Shown here one piece after another: positions 1 through 8,258 of a stretch of 48,368 bases of DNA. The DNA comes from Bacteroidales bacterium. GTDB lineage: Bacteria > Bacteroidota > Bacteroidia > Bacteroidales > UBA932. The notes beneath the pieces are model-generated. The model ran no database searches and was not told the DNA's origin. It saw only the letters and a list, made by a program, of their open reading frames with translations. Location: the NCBI GenBank assembly GCA_017625725.1, contig JAGAKH010000094.1, positions 1-48,368 of the forward strand. The letters run 5' to 3'. Each line of letters begins with the position of its first letter. Positions within the stretch are counted from its first letter, which is position 1. A program made the position numbers and the translations under genes.

Positions 1-132
1 GACGAGTTCATAGCAGAGGTCGAATGGAAACTTAATAACAGACCCCGCAAATCGCTCGGTTATCTGACTCCGTTGGAATATTGTAGAAAAATGTTTAACT
101 TTGACTTTCGCCAGTGTTGCACTGGCAGTTAA
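1..132 (+). CDS. IS30-family transposase, C-terminal fragment
   Basis: The window opens inside a reading frame that runs for 43 codons to a TAA at 130-132. It contains LNNRPRKSLGYLTPLEY, the conserved tail of IS30-family DDE transposases (LNNRPRKRLGYxTPxE), which cut and join the ends of the element. Only the C-terminal end is present; the rest lies outside the window. The right end of the element must fall between about 133 and 169, because a terminator for the neighbouring rnf operon starts at 170, but I could not resolve the terminal inverted repeat without the left end. The family call is confident; the exact element is unknown. Confidence 0.85.
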   Translation, partial: DEFIAEVEWKLNNRPRKSLGYLTPLEYCRKMFNFDFRQCCTGS

Positions 133-169
133 AATTCAGCTTAAATAAAGTGGACAAAACAAAAAAAAC

Positions 170-232
170 AGACTGACCTCAAAGTCGTTGAAGATTGGTC
201 GAAGTGCCAACACACGACTTTGAGGTCAGTCT
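170..232 (-). terminator. Intrinsic terminator of the rnf operon
   Basis: A perfect 19-bp inverted repeat (170-188 and 214-232) with a 25-nt loop lies 18 nt beyond the rnfA stop codon. Read on the minus strand it is followed by a T-rich tract (the A-rich plus-strand stretch at 157-169), the form of a Rho-independent terminator. The IS30 element ends just beyond it. Confidence 0.8.
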
Positions 233-249
233 ATCAGATATGATGGTAA

Positions 250-822
250 TTATACCAGTCCGGAGAATCCCATGAATGCCATAGCAAGAAGGCTGGCTGT
301 GACAAGGGCGATTGGGATACCCTTGAATGCCTTCGGAATGTCATTCAAGGCAAGCTGTTCGCGGATTCCCGCAAAGAGGACCATTGCAAGTCCGAATCCT
401 AGAGAGGTGGAGAATGCGTACCATGTAGCCTGTCCGAGATTGAAATCCTTGGTAACTACGGTGAGGGCGACTCCTAGCACTGCACAGTTGGTTGTGATGA
501 GCGGAAGGAAGATACCCAATGCCGAATAAAGAGAGGGGCTGATCTTCTTGAGAACAATCTCAACCATCTGCACAAGGGCTGCAATCACAAGGATAAATGA
601 TATTGTCTGCAGGAACTCAAGTCCGAAAGCCGCAAGGAGCATGTTCAGGAGATATGTCACCACTGTCGCGAGTGTGATTACAAAACATACCGCCATTGAC
701 ATACCCGCAGCCGTACTGAGTTTGTTGGATACTCCCAGGAAAGGACAGACACCCAAGAACTGCGACAGCAGGATATTGTTTACGAATATCGCTGATATGA
801 ACATTATTGCAAATTCTGCCAT
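250..822 (-). CDS. rnfA: Rnf complex subunit A (ion-translocating oxidoreductase)
   Basis: This is the 190-residue integral membrane subunit RnfA/RsxA of the Rnf complex, which couples electron flow between ferredoxin and NAD+ to ion movement across the inner membrane. It shows about six hydrophobic helices and the family signatures LLSQFLGVCPFLG and TTNCAVLGVAL. Cys26 and Cys113 are the conserved intramembrane cysteines that, with those of RnfE, are known in this family to hold an Fe-S cluster in the membrane core. Its length is normal. It is the last gene of the minus-strand operon, 31 nt after rnfE, and a hairpin terminator follows it. It is paralogous to RnfE, with inverted topology. Identification is firm. 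Confidence 0.97.
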   Translation of the reverse strand: MAEFAIMFISAIFVNNILLSQFLGVCPFLGVSNKLSTAAGMSMAVCFVITLATVVTYLLNMLLAAFGLEFLQTISFILVIAALVQMVEIVLKKISPSLYSALGIFLPLITTNCAVLGVALTVVTKDFNLGQATWYAFSTSLGFGLAMVLFAGIREQLALNDIPKAFKGIPIALVTASLLAMAFMGFSGLV

Positions 823-853
823 AATAACTTCTTGATTAATCAGTTACACTTAA

Positions 854-1441
854 CTAAGCCTTCTTGGAGGTGATTTTTCTGAAGATCACTATAAGATATG
901 CCAAAGCAAGGAAGGCTCCTGGTGCCAGAACGAAAGCAAGGATACCGTCACCTTCGATGAACTTGAAGCCGAAGGCAGAGCCGCTTCCGAGAATCTCTCT
1001 CACGAGACCGAGGATAGTAAGGGACATTGTGAATCCCAGACCTATTCCAAGACCGTCACAAGCAGAATCAATCACCGTATTCTTGTTAGCAAAGGCCTCT
1101 GCACGTCCAAGTACGATACAGTTCACCACAATGAGTGGAATGAACAGACCGAGAGTCTCGTAGATATCCGGCACGTAAGCCTGCATAATGAACTGAAGAA
1201 GGGTCACAAAAGTCGCGATAACGACAATATATGACGGAATTCTCACCTTGTCCGGAATATATGGAGCAATCAGCGAGATGGCCATGTTCGAAAGGACAAG
1301 GACAAAGAGTGTCGCAAGTCCCATGCTCATTCCGTTGATGGCAGATGTCGTGGTGGCCAAAGTCGGACACATTCCAAGAAGAAGTACAAAAGTAGGGTTC
1401 TCCTTTACAAGGCCTTTAGTTATAAGTTGCAATTTTCCCAT
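854..1441 (-). CDS. rnfE: Rnf complex subunit E
   Basis: RnfE/RsxE, 195 residues, is the second of the paired small membrane subunits of the Rnf complex. The sequence shows the N-terminal motif NPTFVLLLGMCPTLA with Cys25, and VVNCIVLGRAEAFA with Cys108, the counterparts of the RnfA cysteines that bind the membrane Fe-S cluster. The motif GRAEAFA distinguishes RnfE/NqrD from RnfA/NqrE. The remainder consists of hydrophobic helices, with a lysine-rich C-terminus (ITSKKA). The gene starts 3 nt after the end of rnfG and lies 31 nt before rnfA, so it is clearly cotranscribed. NqrD of the Na+-NQR complex is the nearest alternative, but the presence of rnfB and rnfC rules it out. Confidence 0.97.
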   Translation of the reverse strand: MGKLQLITKGLVKENPTFVLLLGMCPTLATTTSAINGMSMGLATLFVLVLSNMAISLIAPYIPDKVRIPSYIVVIATFVTLLQFIMQAYVPDIYETLGLFIPLIVVNCIVLGRAEAFANKNTVIDSACDGLGIGLGFTMSLTILGLVREILGSGSAFGFKFIEGDGILAFVLAPGAFLALAYLIVIFRKITSKKA

Positions 1442-1444
1442 AGC

Positions 1445-2083
1445 CTATTCCTCCACATTATTATTTTCTGTTGCTTCCCAGTTTTCTGTTGCTCCAGACG
1501 CCGCATCGATCAGCATAGGAGTGCCTGCAATGGCAGCATGGACCTTGAAGGCAAGAACAAGTGCATTTGCATAGGCACGTGAAGTGATGGTAGACGCTGT
1601 GATGGCATCGACATCACCACCGTCTTTTCTGACTGCAAGCTTCTTCTCATTAGGATTGAATCCCTTGAACTGGTCTGAGAACGAAGGCTCCACACACTTG
1701 GCACCAAGACCTGGAGTCTCAGACTGCGAAAGAACCTTTGTGTTGCAGATGTTACCGTTTCTGTCAATACCGACCTTTATGACTATAGGGCCGCCGAAAC
1801 CGAGTGCACTGACATTTATCGAGCAACCGGTAACCTCTCCCTTTTCGTCGTAGCCGAGATTATATGCATAGGTCTGACCATCCATTTCAATAGTCCTTTC
1901 CTCCTCTACAGATGCTGTATTTTCAGGCAGGACCTCCATGATGGCAGCCTGGTTCTTTGCAGCAGAAGCAGCCGCAATCGGCTCAGCAGTAAGGGCATAT
2001 ACGCCAGCCAGAAGTGCCGAGCACACAAGACATATCGCCAGAAGGCAGACAGTCATATTCTTGAATGTTGATTCAACAGCCAT
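1445..2083 (-). CDS. rnfG: Rnf complex subunit G (flavoprotein)
   Basis: RnfG, 212 residues, is the periplasmic FMN-bearing subunit of Rnf, anchored by one N-terminal helix (about residues 10-31). The FMN-binding domain includes QSETPGLGAKC and the region DAITASTITSRA, where Thr165 sits at the position that carries covalently bound FMN (classically SGATxTS; here TASTITS, with Gly and Ala replaced by Ala and Ser). Attachment would need an ApbE flavin transferase, which is not in this window. A second exact SGAT (Thr199) occurs in the C-terminal tail, in DAASGATENW. The gene is spaced 3 nt from both rnfD and rnfE. Confidence 0.95.
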   Translation of the reverse strand: MAVESTFKNMTVCLLAICLVCSALLAGVYALTAEPIAAASAAKNQAAIMEVLPENTASVEEERTIEMDGQTYAYNLGYDEKGEVTGCSINVSALGFGGPIVIKVGIDRNGNICNTKVLSQSETPGLGAKCVEPSFSDQFKGFNPNEKKLAVRKDGGDVDAITASTITSRAYANALVLAFKVHAAIAGTPMLIDAASGATENWEATENNNVEE

Positions 2084-2086
2084 ATC

Positions 2087-3052
2087 TTACCTCCCGTATT
2101 TCTTAGTATGGCACCACTTGTTGATCAGAGGGACCACAGAGTTCATGATAAGTATTGCGAATGACACACCTTCAGGATATGCTCCGAAATAACGGATAAG
2201 CATGGTGATGACACCTATTCCGACTCCGAATATCACGCCTCCGAGATTGCTCATAGGAGATGTCACATAATCAGTAGCCATGAAGATGGCACCGAGAAGA
2301 AGACCTCCTGAGAGGATGTTGAATACAGGGTCAGTATATTCGGCAGGGTTGATTGCCCAGAAGATTCCTGAGAACACTGCTACAGTCGCGATTATAGAGC
2401 ATGTGATGTAAGGTCTGATGACTTTACGGGCAAGGAGGTATGCGAAGCCGAGAAGAAGAGCGATTGCAGAAAGCTCACCGGCAGAACCTCCTATGTTGCA
2501 GAAGAGCATGTCGCTATAATCCATTCCGGCAACGGCCTCAGCACCAGCACCTTTTGCTATTCCAAGAGGAGTAGCACCAGTAAAGGCATCAGCGATGGAC
2601 TGACCGATGAATCCCTGAGGCTTGGCCCAGTCTGTCATGTAGGTAGGGAATGAAATAAGGAGGAACACACGTCCGGCGATTGCTGGATTGAAGATGTTCT
2701 GACCTATTCCGCCGAAGGTCATCTTAGCGACTCCGATTGCTACGACTGCACCGATAAATACCACCCACCACGGTGTTGATGCAGGAAGATTGAGTGCAAG
2801 AAGGATACCTGTCACCACAGCAGACATATCGCCTATCGTGCAGGACTTCTTGAGCATATATTTAGTTATGAGATACTCCAGCAGTACGCATGAAGCAACG
2901 CTCACTCCCAGAATCAGAAGTTCGGACCAGCCATAGAAAAGGACAGATACGATCACTGCCGGAAGGAGAGCAATCACCACGTCACGCATAAGACTCTTTG
3001 TAGAAGTCCTGGTATGCAGATGCGGTGACGGTGAAACCAATATTTTTTCCAT
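2087..3052 (-). CDS. rnfD: Rnf complex subunit D
   Basis: RnfD, 321 residues, is the large membrane subunit with covalently bound FMN and a candidate ion path. It starts with the typical cytoplasmic segment MEKILVSPSPHLHT, has about nine to ten hydrophobic helices, and carries the flavinylation motif DAFTGATPLG with Thr161 as the acceptor. MTFGGIGQNIFNPAIAGRVFL is also characteristic of RnfD/NqrB. It lies 22 nt downstream of rnfC and 3 nt upstream of rnfG. Length and motif order match the family. NqrB is the paralogue in Na+-NQR, but the RnfB/RnfC neighbours settle the assignment. Confidence 0.96.
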   Translation of the reverse strand: MEKILVSPSPHLHTRTSTKSLMRDVVIALLPAVIVSVLFYGWSELLILGVSVASCVLLEYLITKYMLKKSCTIGDMSAVVTGILLALNLPASTPWWVVFIGAVVAIGVAKMTFGGIGQNIFNPAIAGRVFLLISFPTYMTDWAKPQGFIGQSIADAFTGATPLGIAKGAGAEAVAGMDYSDMLFCNIGGSAGELSAIALLLGFAYLLARKVIRPYITCSIIATVAVFSGIFWAINPAEYTDPVFNILSGGLLLGAIFMATDYVTSPMSNLGGVIFGVGIGVITMLIRYFGAYPEGVSFAILIMNSVVPLINKWCHTKKYGR

Positions 3053-3074
3053 TTCTTAGAGTTGTTTATTCGTG

Positions 3075-4439
3075 TTATTTCTTAGCTGCACGTCCTCTGA
3101 TTATTCTGATCACATCACCCTTTGCAATTCGGATGATGTCAAGAAGAGGAATATTTGCAGGACAACTGTAAAGACAGCATCCACATTCGATACAATCCTG
3201 GATTGCATTTTCTTCGAGCTCATCCATCATGGAGTTGCGTGCATATTTCTGAAGAAGGAAAGGCTCAAGACCCATAGGGCAGGCCTCTGCACATTTGCCG
3301 CAACGGATACATGCTGTTTCTGCATTACGGACTGTCTGCTCTGCTGTCAGATAAAGAAGGGATGATGAGCCCTTTACCGTAGTCGCATCAAGATTTGCGA
3401 TAGCCTTACCCATCATCGGACCTCCGCTGATGACCTTTACAGCTGACTCAGGAATACCACCGGCATGCTCTGCAATGTACGAAAGCGGCATTCCGATACG
3501 GAACTGGTAGTTGTGCTGGTTCTCCATAGGAAGACAATCTCCTGTCACTGTAAGGACATTGGTAACAAGAGGCTTATTCTTCTGAACAGCTTCATATACA
3601 GCCAGAGAAGTAGCGACATTCTGTACCACAGCACCGACATCTATAGGAAGTCCCATAGACTTTACCTGACGTTTCATCACTGCATCAATAAGCTGCTTCT
3701 CACCACCCTGAGGGTATTTCTTCTTGAGAGTCATCACAGAAATACCTGAATATGCCTTTCCAGCTGACTGAAGTTCCGAAACAGCTGCCGTCATGGCCTT
3801 GATAGCCTCAGGCTTGTTTTCCTCGATTCCGATCACAGCAGGACAATTTCCAAGAACCTGCTTCATGATTGCAGCTCCGACAACTATTTCCTTGCTTCTT
3901 TCGAGCATTATCCTGTAATCGGAAGTAAGATATGGTTCACACTCGGCACCATTGAGGATGAGGCAGTCCGCCTTCTTGCCAGGAGGAGGGCAAAGCTTTA
4001 CATGTGTAGGGAAGGTGGCACCACCGAGTCCGACTACACCATTAAGCTTGATCTTTTCAAGTATTTCCTTGTTATCTTCCGGAATTGCTGTGACAAGGGT
4101 GTCAGAAAGGTCGATGCCCTCTGCCCACTCATCACCTTCCACATCGATTTCAATATGAGTCATGTTGTTCCCAGCGATATCCTTGCGTGGACCTACAGAC
4201 TTCACTGTTCCTGACACTGAAGAATGAACATATGCAGAAATGAAACCTGCCGGCTCAGCTATTACTTGGCCAGCCTTCACTACATCACCGGCTTTTACAA
4301 CAGGAGTTGCAGGAGCACCAAGGTGCTGAGCAACAGATATGAAAACCTTGGATGGAAGGGGAAGGATCTCTATCTTGCAATCTTTAGAGATCTTGCTGTC
4401 ATTTGGGTGAATACCACCGATTGAAAATGTCTTCATCAT
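3075..4439 (-). CDS. rnfC: Rnf complex subunit C (NADH-binding)
   Basis: RnfC, 454 residues, is the peripheral cytoplasmic subunit that exchanges electrons with NAD(H). The N-terminal domain contains GGIHPND. The central Rossmann-type domain contains GLGGATFPTHVKL (nucleotide/FMN site). The C-terminal part has two 4Fe-4S motifs, CIRCGKCAEACP beginning at Cys377 and CIECGCCLYSCP beginning at Cys416. It lacks the long alanine/lysine-rich extension of proteobacterial RnfC, as is usual outside that group. The start codon at 4439 lies 4 nt after the rnfB stop; a second Met directly follows it, so the true start could be one codon later. Confidence 0.96.
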   Translation of the reverse strand: MMKTFSIGGIHPNDSKISKDCKIEILPLPSKVFISVAQHLGAPATPVVKAGDVVKAGQVIAEPAGFISAYVHSSVSGTVKSVGPRKDIAGNNMTHIEIDVEGDEWAEGIDLSDTLVTAIPEDNKEILEKIKLNGVVGLGGATFPTHVKLCPPPGKKADCLILNGAECEPYLTSDYRIMLERSKEIVVGAAIMKQVLGNCPAVIGIEENKPEAIKAMTAAVSELQSAGKAYSGISVMTLKKKYPQGGEKQLIDAVMKRQVKSMGLPIDVGAVVQNVATSLAVYEAVQKNKPLVTNVLTVTGDCLPMENQHNYQFRIGMPLSYIAEHAGGIPESAVKVISGGPMMGKAIANLDATTVKGSSSLLYLTAEQTVRNAETACIRCGKCAEACPMGLEPFLLQKYARNSMMDELEENAIQDCIECGCCLYSCPANIPLLDIIRIAKGDVIRIIRGRAAKK

Positions 4440-4443
4440 AGTT

Positions 4444-5382
4444 CTACTCCTCCTTCTTGATTGGTTCGACAGATTTCTCGACTCGGCCTTCGGCCTCGCT
4501 AGAAACTACAGGGGCAGGATTCTGTGCCGCAACAGGAGCGGGAGCTGCCGGCTTCGGTTTGAGGACAGGGAAGTTCACAGCATGGATTGCACCTGTAGGA
4601 CACTCTGCAACGCACTTCTTGCAAAGCTTGCACTTTGAGAAATCAATGTACGCAAGGTTATTTTCAATGGTGATGGCTTCAAATGCACAGACCTTTGCAC
4701 ATTTGCCGCATCCGATGCATGCTGCCTTGCATGCCTTGCGGGCTACTGCACCCTTGTCTTTGTTTACGCAAGACACGAATACACGCATGTTCTTGCGTCC
4801 TTTGTTGCGAAGTTCGATGATTGCCTTAGGACAAGCCTTGACACATGCTCCACAGGCAGTACATTTCTCCTCATCCACTACCGGAAGACCGGTCTGAGGA
4901 TCCATGGAGATAGCTCCGAACTGACAGGCTGCTACGCAGTCTCCACATCCGAGACATCCGAAAGAACAGCCGGTGTCACCACTGTAAAGGGCAGCCTTGA
5001 CGCGGCATGACTGATGACCACCGTACTCATTGGTCTTCGGGCGGTTTTCACAAGTTCCGTTGCAACGTACCACAGCCACCATAGGGTCTTTGGCGGCTAC
5101 TTCTCGACCAAGAGTTGCAGCGACCTTCTGCATAACGTCATTTCCTCCGACCGGACAGAAGCATTTGTCCATGTCTTCAGACTCAACGCAGAACTGTGCA
5201 AACGCACGGCAGCCAGCCTGACCGCAGCCTCCGCAGTTTGCTCCTGGCAATACACTCTCCACCTGGTCGATTCTCGGATCTTCCTCTACCTTGAACTTTT
5301 CAGCCACAAGATAAAGCACTATCGCGAGCACCGTTCCAAGAATGGTAATGATTGCAATAGTCCAGATAATTGTTGTTGTCAT
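4444..5382 (-). CDS. rnfB: Rnf complex subunit B (ferredoxin-interacting Fe-S protein)
   Basis: RnfB, 312 residues, is the entry point for electrons from reduced ferredoxin. One N-terminal membrane helix (about residues 5-27) is followed by the Fe-S domain GANCGGCGQAGC (Cys50, 53 and 58, plus a later Cys). A chain of ferredoxin-type CxxCxxCxxxC motifs follows, including CLGCGDCVAAC, CTACGACVKAC, CIGCGKCAKVC and CKLCKKCVAEC, so several 4Fe-4S clusters are expected. The C-terminus is a Pro/Ala-rich, then acidic, linker-like tail, presumably disordered. The gene is first of the rnf block, 28 nt after rseC, and 4 nt from rnfC. Confidence 0.96.
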   Translation of the reverse strand: MTTTIIWTIAIITILGTVLAIVLYLVAEKFKVEEDPRIDQVESVLPGANCGGCGQAGCRAFAQFCVESEDMDKCFCPVGGNDVMQKVAATLGREVAAKDPMVAVVRCNGTCENRPKTNEYGGHQSCRVKAALYSGDTGCSFGCLGCGDCVAACQFGAISMDPQTGLPVVDEEKCTACGACVKACPKAIIELRNKGRKNMRVFVSCVNKDKGAVARKACKAACIGCGKCAKVCAFEAITIENNLAYIDFSKCKLCKKCVAECPTGAIHAVNFPVLKPKPAAPAPVAAQNPAPVVSSEAEGRVEKSVEPIKKEE

Positions 5383-5410
5383 TATAGCTATAATTAATTA
5401 GTTGTTGTCG

Positions 5411-5827
5411 TTATTTGATATAAAACACGAACTCGCTCCTGAGACGTTCCCTCAAGAGCCATATGATAAAATAGTACAAGGCTACTCCTGAAATAGAGAT
5501 CAAGCCCGTCATAACCTCATTATCAGTAACAGCCGACAAAGATAATATTAAAATCATTAAAACCGCTAAAGGAATGACATAAGATATCCAGACTGCTTTC
5601 AATCCCATGGTCATTTTCGAACACACCTGGACTTCTTCCCCAACTTCACGCTTCACATAAGGATCAGTAGGTACCATAATATACTTTTCCTTCTCCTCAG
5701 ACATGCCGCAAAGTCCCTTGGCATGACACTCGGAACATGCTGAGGAAACGATTATCTCAACTGTCGTGAAATCCTTGTCGATTTCTGTTATCCTGCCCTT
5801 GTGGGCAATCTCATTTTTTCTTGCCAT
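5411..5827 (-). CDS. rseC: RseC/SoxR-reducing-system family membrane protein
   Basis: This 138-residue protein belongs to the RseC/MucC family, known in proteobacteria as a component of the SoxR-reducing system together with Rsx (Rnf). The N-terminal soluble domain carries a cysteine motif, ACSECHAKGLCG (Cys31, 34 and 40), consistent with a small Fe-S or redox site. Two membrane helices follow (about residues 75-95 and 105-125). It sits directly upstream of rnfB (28 nt), the arrangement commonly seen in Bacteroidales, so a role in Rnf assembly or redox maintenance is likelier here than SoxR control. That role is inferred from position. Confidence 0.88.
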   Translation of the reverse strand: MARKNEIAHKGRITEIDKDFTTVEIIVSSACSECHAKGLCGMSEEKEKYIMVPTDPYVKREVGEEVQVCSKMTMGLKAVWISYVIPLAVLMILILSLSAVTDNEVMTGLISISGVALYYFIIWLLRERLRSEFVFYIK

Positions 5828-5830
5828 AAT

Positions 5831-6712
5831 TTAATTCCTTTTATCTTCTACCAATGCAGTAAAGGGGTGTTTTGTTCCTTCCACATCCAGCAAACGTCCG
5901 GTCGCCAGGCCGACCAGAAGCGGTGCCTCAAAGTAGACCGGAAGCCTGTTCTCATCATCCGACACCCATATCATCATATCCTCGTCGCCTTTAAACACTT
6001 CTCCTTCGAGGAGTTTTGCTCCGAACCTGATTGTCTTCACAGTACCAAGCCCCTTTACCTTTATAGTTTCTCTTCCATAAAGAATGAAATAGACGTTAAA
6101 GATGTCATCATCAATTGCAAAAGTCATTGGATATTTCTTTCCCGGTTCGATGATATCGAAATTCATGTTCCGGGCGTAGAAGAAGAGCGAAGGCAGGTCG
6201 AAAGTACATGGAGTCAAAGGCAGGTCAATATTACGTTGACCGCTGCTCGTAGAATAGACATCCGCAACAATATGCGGTTCTGGAAGAGTCCAGTCGTAAA
6301 TATATGTATTCCGGGCCTTGTAACTGCCTTCCTGCGTGTCGCGGGTGAATTTCAGAGGACGCATGCCGTCATATGTAAACCATGACTTGAAGTCTTCCCT
6401 GACCTTGAAGAAAAAGTCAAAGAAGCGTTTGGTGTATCCGTATGCCGAGCACCTGAATGCCTCTACCCCGTTATAACACAGAGTATCCAGCCTGACTGTA
6501 GCATAGCCGACATCCGTATTGACAGCACCCCATTTATACTGAACGGCGAAGTGCATCGATTCACCATCCTGAAAAGCCAGTTCATCACCGGCAACCGACC
6601 TTACCGGGATGCAGGATGTCCCTTTTAAATCAGAACTCTCCTGTGCATGAGCCGACCTCGCCGACATACATGTACACAGGAGAATTATAAATATCCTGAC
6701 CGGAAACTTCAT
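5831..6712 (-). CDS. DUF3108-family exported protein
   Basis: A 293-residue protein with a signal peptide (hydrophobic stretch about residues 5-17, cleavage probably after SAHA near residue 23). The body matches the DUF3108 pattern: GESMHFAVQYKWGAVNTDVG near the start, then VREDFKSWFTYDG and a strand-rich C-terminal half including VSDDENRLPVYFEAPL. Members are periplasmic or outer-membrane-associated beta-rich proteins of unknown biochemical function. The gene is 12 nt from dnaB and 3 nt from rseC, so it is part of the long operon, but nothing in the sequence ties it to Rnf. Confidence 0.8.
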   Translation of the reverse strand: MKFPVRIFIILLCTCMSARSAHAQESSDLKGTSCIPVRSVAGDELAFQDGESMHFAVQYKWGAVNTDVGYATVRLDTLCYNGVEAFRCSAYGYTKRFFDFFFKVREDFKSWFTYDGMRPLKFTRDTQEGSYKARNTYIYDWTLPEPHIVADVYSTSSGQRNIDLPLTPCTFDLPSLFFYARNMNFDIIEPGKKYPMTFAIDDDIFNVYFILYGRETIKVKGLGTVKTIRFGAKLLEGEVFKGDEDMMIWVSDDENRLPVYFEAPLLVGLATGRLLDVEGTKHPFTALVEDKRN

Positions 6713-6724
6713 CAGAATCTTATG

Positions 6725-8242
6725 TTAAAATTCTGTATTCATACCAAAATCGCCTGCAGATGCAGGATCCGGCCCAAAAGGCGGAATGTCATCATTCATA
6801 GCTGAGGCATAAGACATCGCATTTGCCTGATTGACAAGACTTTCCTGTTCATCAACAAAACGGACTTCATCTGCACGGAACCTCATGTCGATATCAGCAA
6901 TCGCACCATTTCTGTGTTTAGCTATTATGACCTGAGTTCTTCCGATATCATCCGGATTATCAGAAAGTCCCTGATAGTCATATCTATGAATGAAAAGTAC
7001 CATATCTGCATCCTGCTCGATGGATCCCGATTCCCTGAGGTCACTGAGCTGAGGCCTTCGATTACTTCCTTGTCTGTTTTCAGACTGACGTGAAAGCTGT
7101 GACAGAGCAATGATCGGGACATTCATCTCCTTAGCTGTAGCCTTCAAGGTACGGGAGATGGCTGCCACCTCCTGCTCACGCATTCCTCTCAATTCGGAAG
7201 GTCCCTGCATCAGCTGAAGATAGTCGACTACTATAAGTCTTACCCCTTTCTGCTTGACCAGCTTCTTCACCTTGGAACGGAACTCCATCACAGGGAGAGA
7301 CGGAGTGTCATCAATATACAATGGTGCCTTGGCAAGCCTCTTCAACTGCTCCTCAAGCTGCACCCATTCATGTGGTTCGAGCTTGACTCCTCCCTTGATC
7401 TTATCTGCACTCATCCTTGTTTCCGACACCATCATTCGTTTTGCAAGCTGGATAGCCGGCATTTCAAGAGAGAAAAATGCCACGGGCATATTGAAATCCA
7501 CTGCGGCATTACGAGCTACATTCAGCACGAATGCCGTCTTACCCACAGATGGGCGGGCAGCCAGAATGATAAGGTCTGACGACTGCCATCCCAATGTGAT
7601 CTTGTCAAGAGAAGGAAAACCTGAAGGGACTCCGCTGAGTCCTGACGTATCCTGCAGCTTCTGGATATCGGCCATAGCATCGTTGATGACCTTGCCGATC
7701 TCCTGGACATCCTTCTTCACATTATTCTGAATAGCTGCAAAAACCTTGGTCTGAGCCGAATCTATAAGTTCATCTACATTGACTGACTCATCATATGAAG
7801 ACTTGAGGATTTCATATGATGCAGTAATGAGTTCCCTCTGTATGCATTTCTGCTTCAGGATCCTTATATAATAATCGATATGTGCCGCAGCACCTATCTT
7901 CTGAGAGAGCTGAGCCAGGGCAACGGCCCCTCCTACAGCTTCCAGATTTCCATTGGTCTTGAGTTTCTGGGAAACCGACAGCAAGTCAAGCGGAACATGC
8001 TCGTTGGAAAGCGAACGCATAGCATCAAATATCATCCGATGCTTCTCACTATAGAAACAATTAGACGTAAGCTCGTCCATTGCCTCGTCTATACAGTTCG
8101 GTTCAATCAGCAGTGCTCCAAGGACAGCCTCTTCGACATCAAGAGCTTGAGGCGGTCTATTCCCCACCTCAAGCCCAAGTGTATCAAGATTCACAGATGT
8201 GTCCTTTTTTCTGACTGATCTTCTTTTAATTTCCTCAGCCAT
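6725..8242 (-). CDS. dnaB: Replicative DNA helicase DnaB
   Basis: DnaB, 505 residues, is the hexameric replicative helicase that unwinds DNA at the fork. The N-terminal DnaB domain (about residues 30-135) begins with PPQALDVEEAVLGALL and contains CFYSEKHRMIFDAM. The RecA-like ATPase domain carries Walker A ARPSVGKTAF near residue 230, the Walker B region RLIVVDYLQLM, and SGSIEQDADMVLFIHR. No intein is present. The C-terminal tail is short and acidic. It is embedded in the minus-strand train, 16 nt after the zinc-ribbon gene and 12 nt before the DUF3108 gene. Its length is typical for Bacteroidales. Confidence 0.97.
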   Translation of the reverse strand: MAEEIKRRSVRKKDTSVNLDTLGLEVGNRPPQALDVEEAVLGALLIEPNCIDEAMDELTSNCFYSEKHRMIFDAMRSLSNEHVPLDLLSVSQKLKTNGNLEAVGGAVALAQLSQKIGAAAHIDYYIRILKQKCIQRELITASYEILKSSYDESVNVDELIDSAQTKVFAAIQNNVKKDVQEIGKVINDAMADIQKLQDTSGLSGVPSGFPSLDKITLGWQSSDLIILAARPSVGKTAFVLNVARNAAVDFNMPVAFFSLEMPAIQLAKRMMVSETRMSADKIKGGVKLEPHEWVQLEEQLKRLAKAPLYIDDTPSLPVMEFRSKVKKLVKQKGVRLIVVDYLQLMQGPSELRGMREQEVAAISRTLKATAKEMNVPIIALSQLSRQSENRQGSNRRPQLSDLRESGSIEQDADMVLFIHRYDYQGLSDNPDDIGRTQVIIAKHRNGAIADIDMRFRADEVRFVDEQESLVNQANAMSYASAMNDDIPPFGPDPASAGDFGMNTEF

Positions 8243-8258
8243 GCAAGATAGCGTTATC

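Noticed and set aside
4482-4498. GC-rich palindrome GGCCTTCGGCC within the rnfB tail
   Set aside because: The stem is only 4 bp and it lies in the low-complexity linker codons of RnfB; it is explained by coding for the acidic tail.
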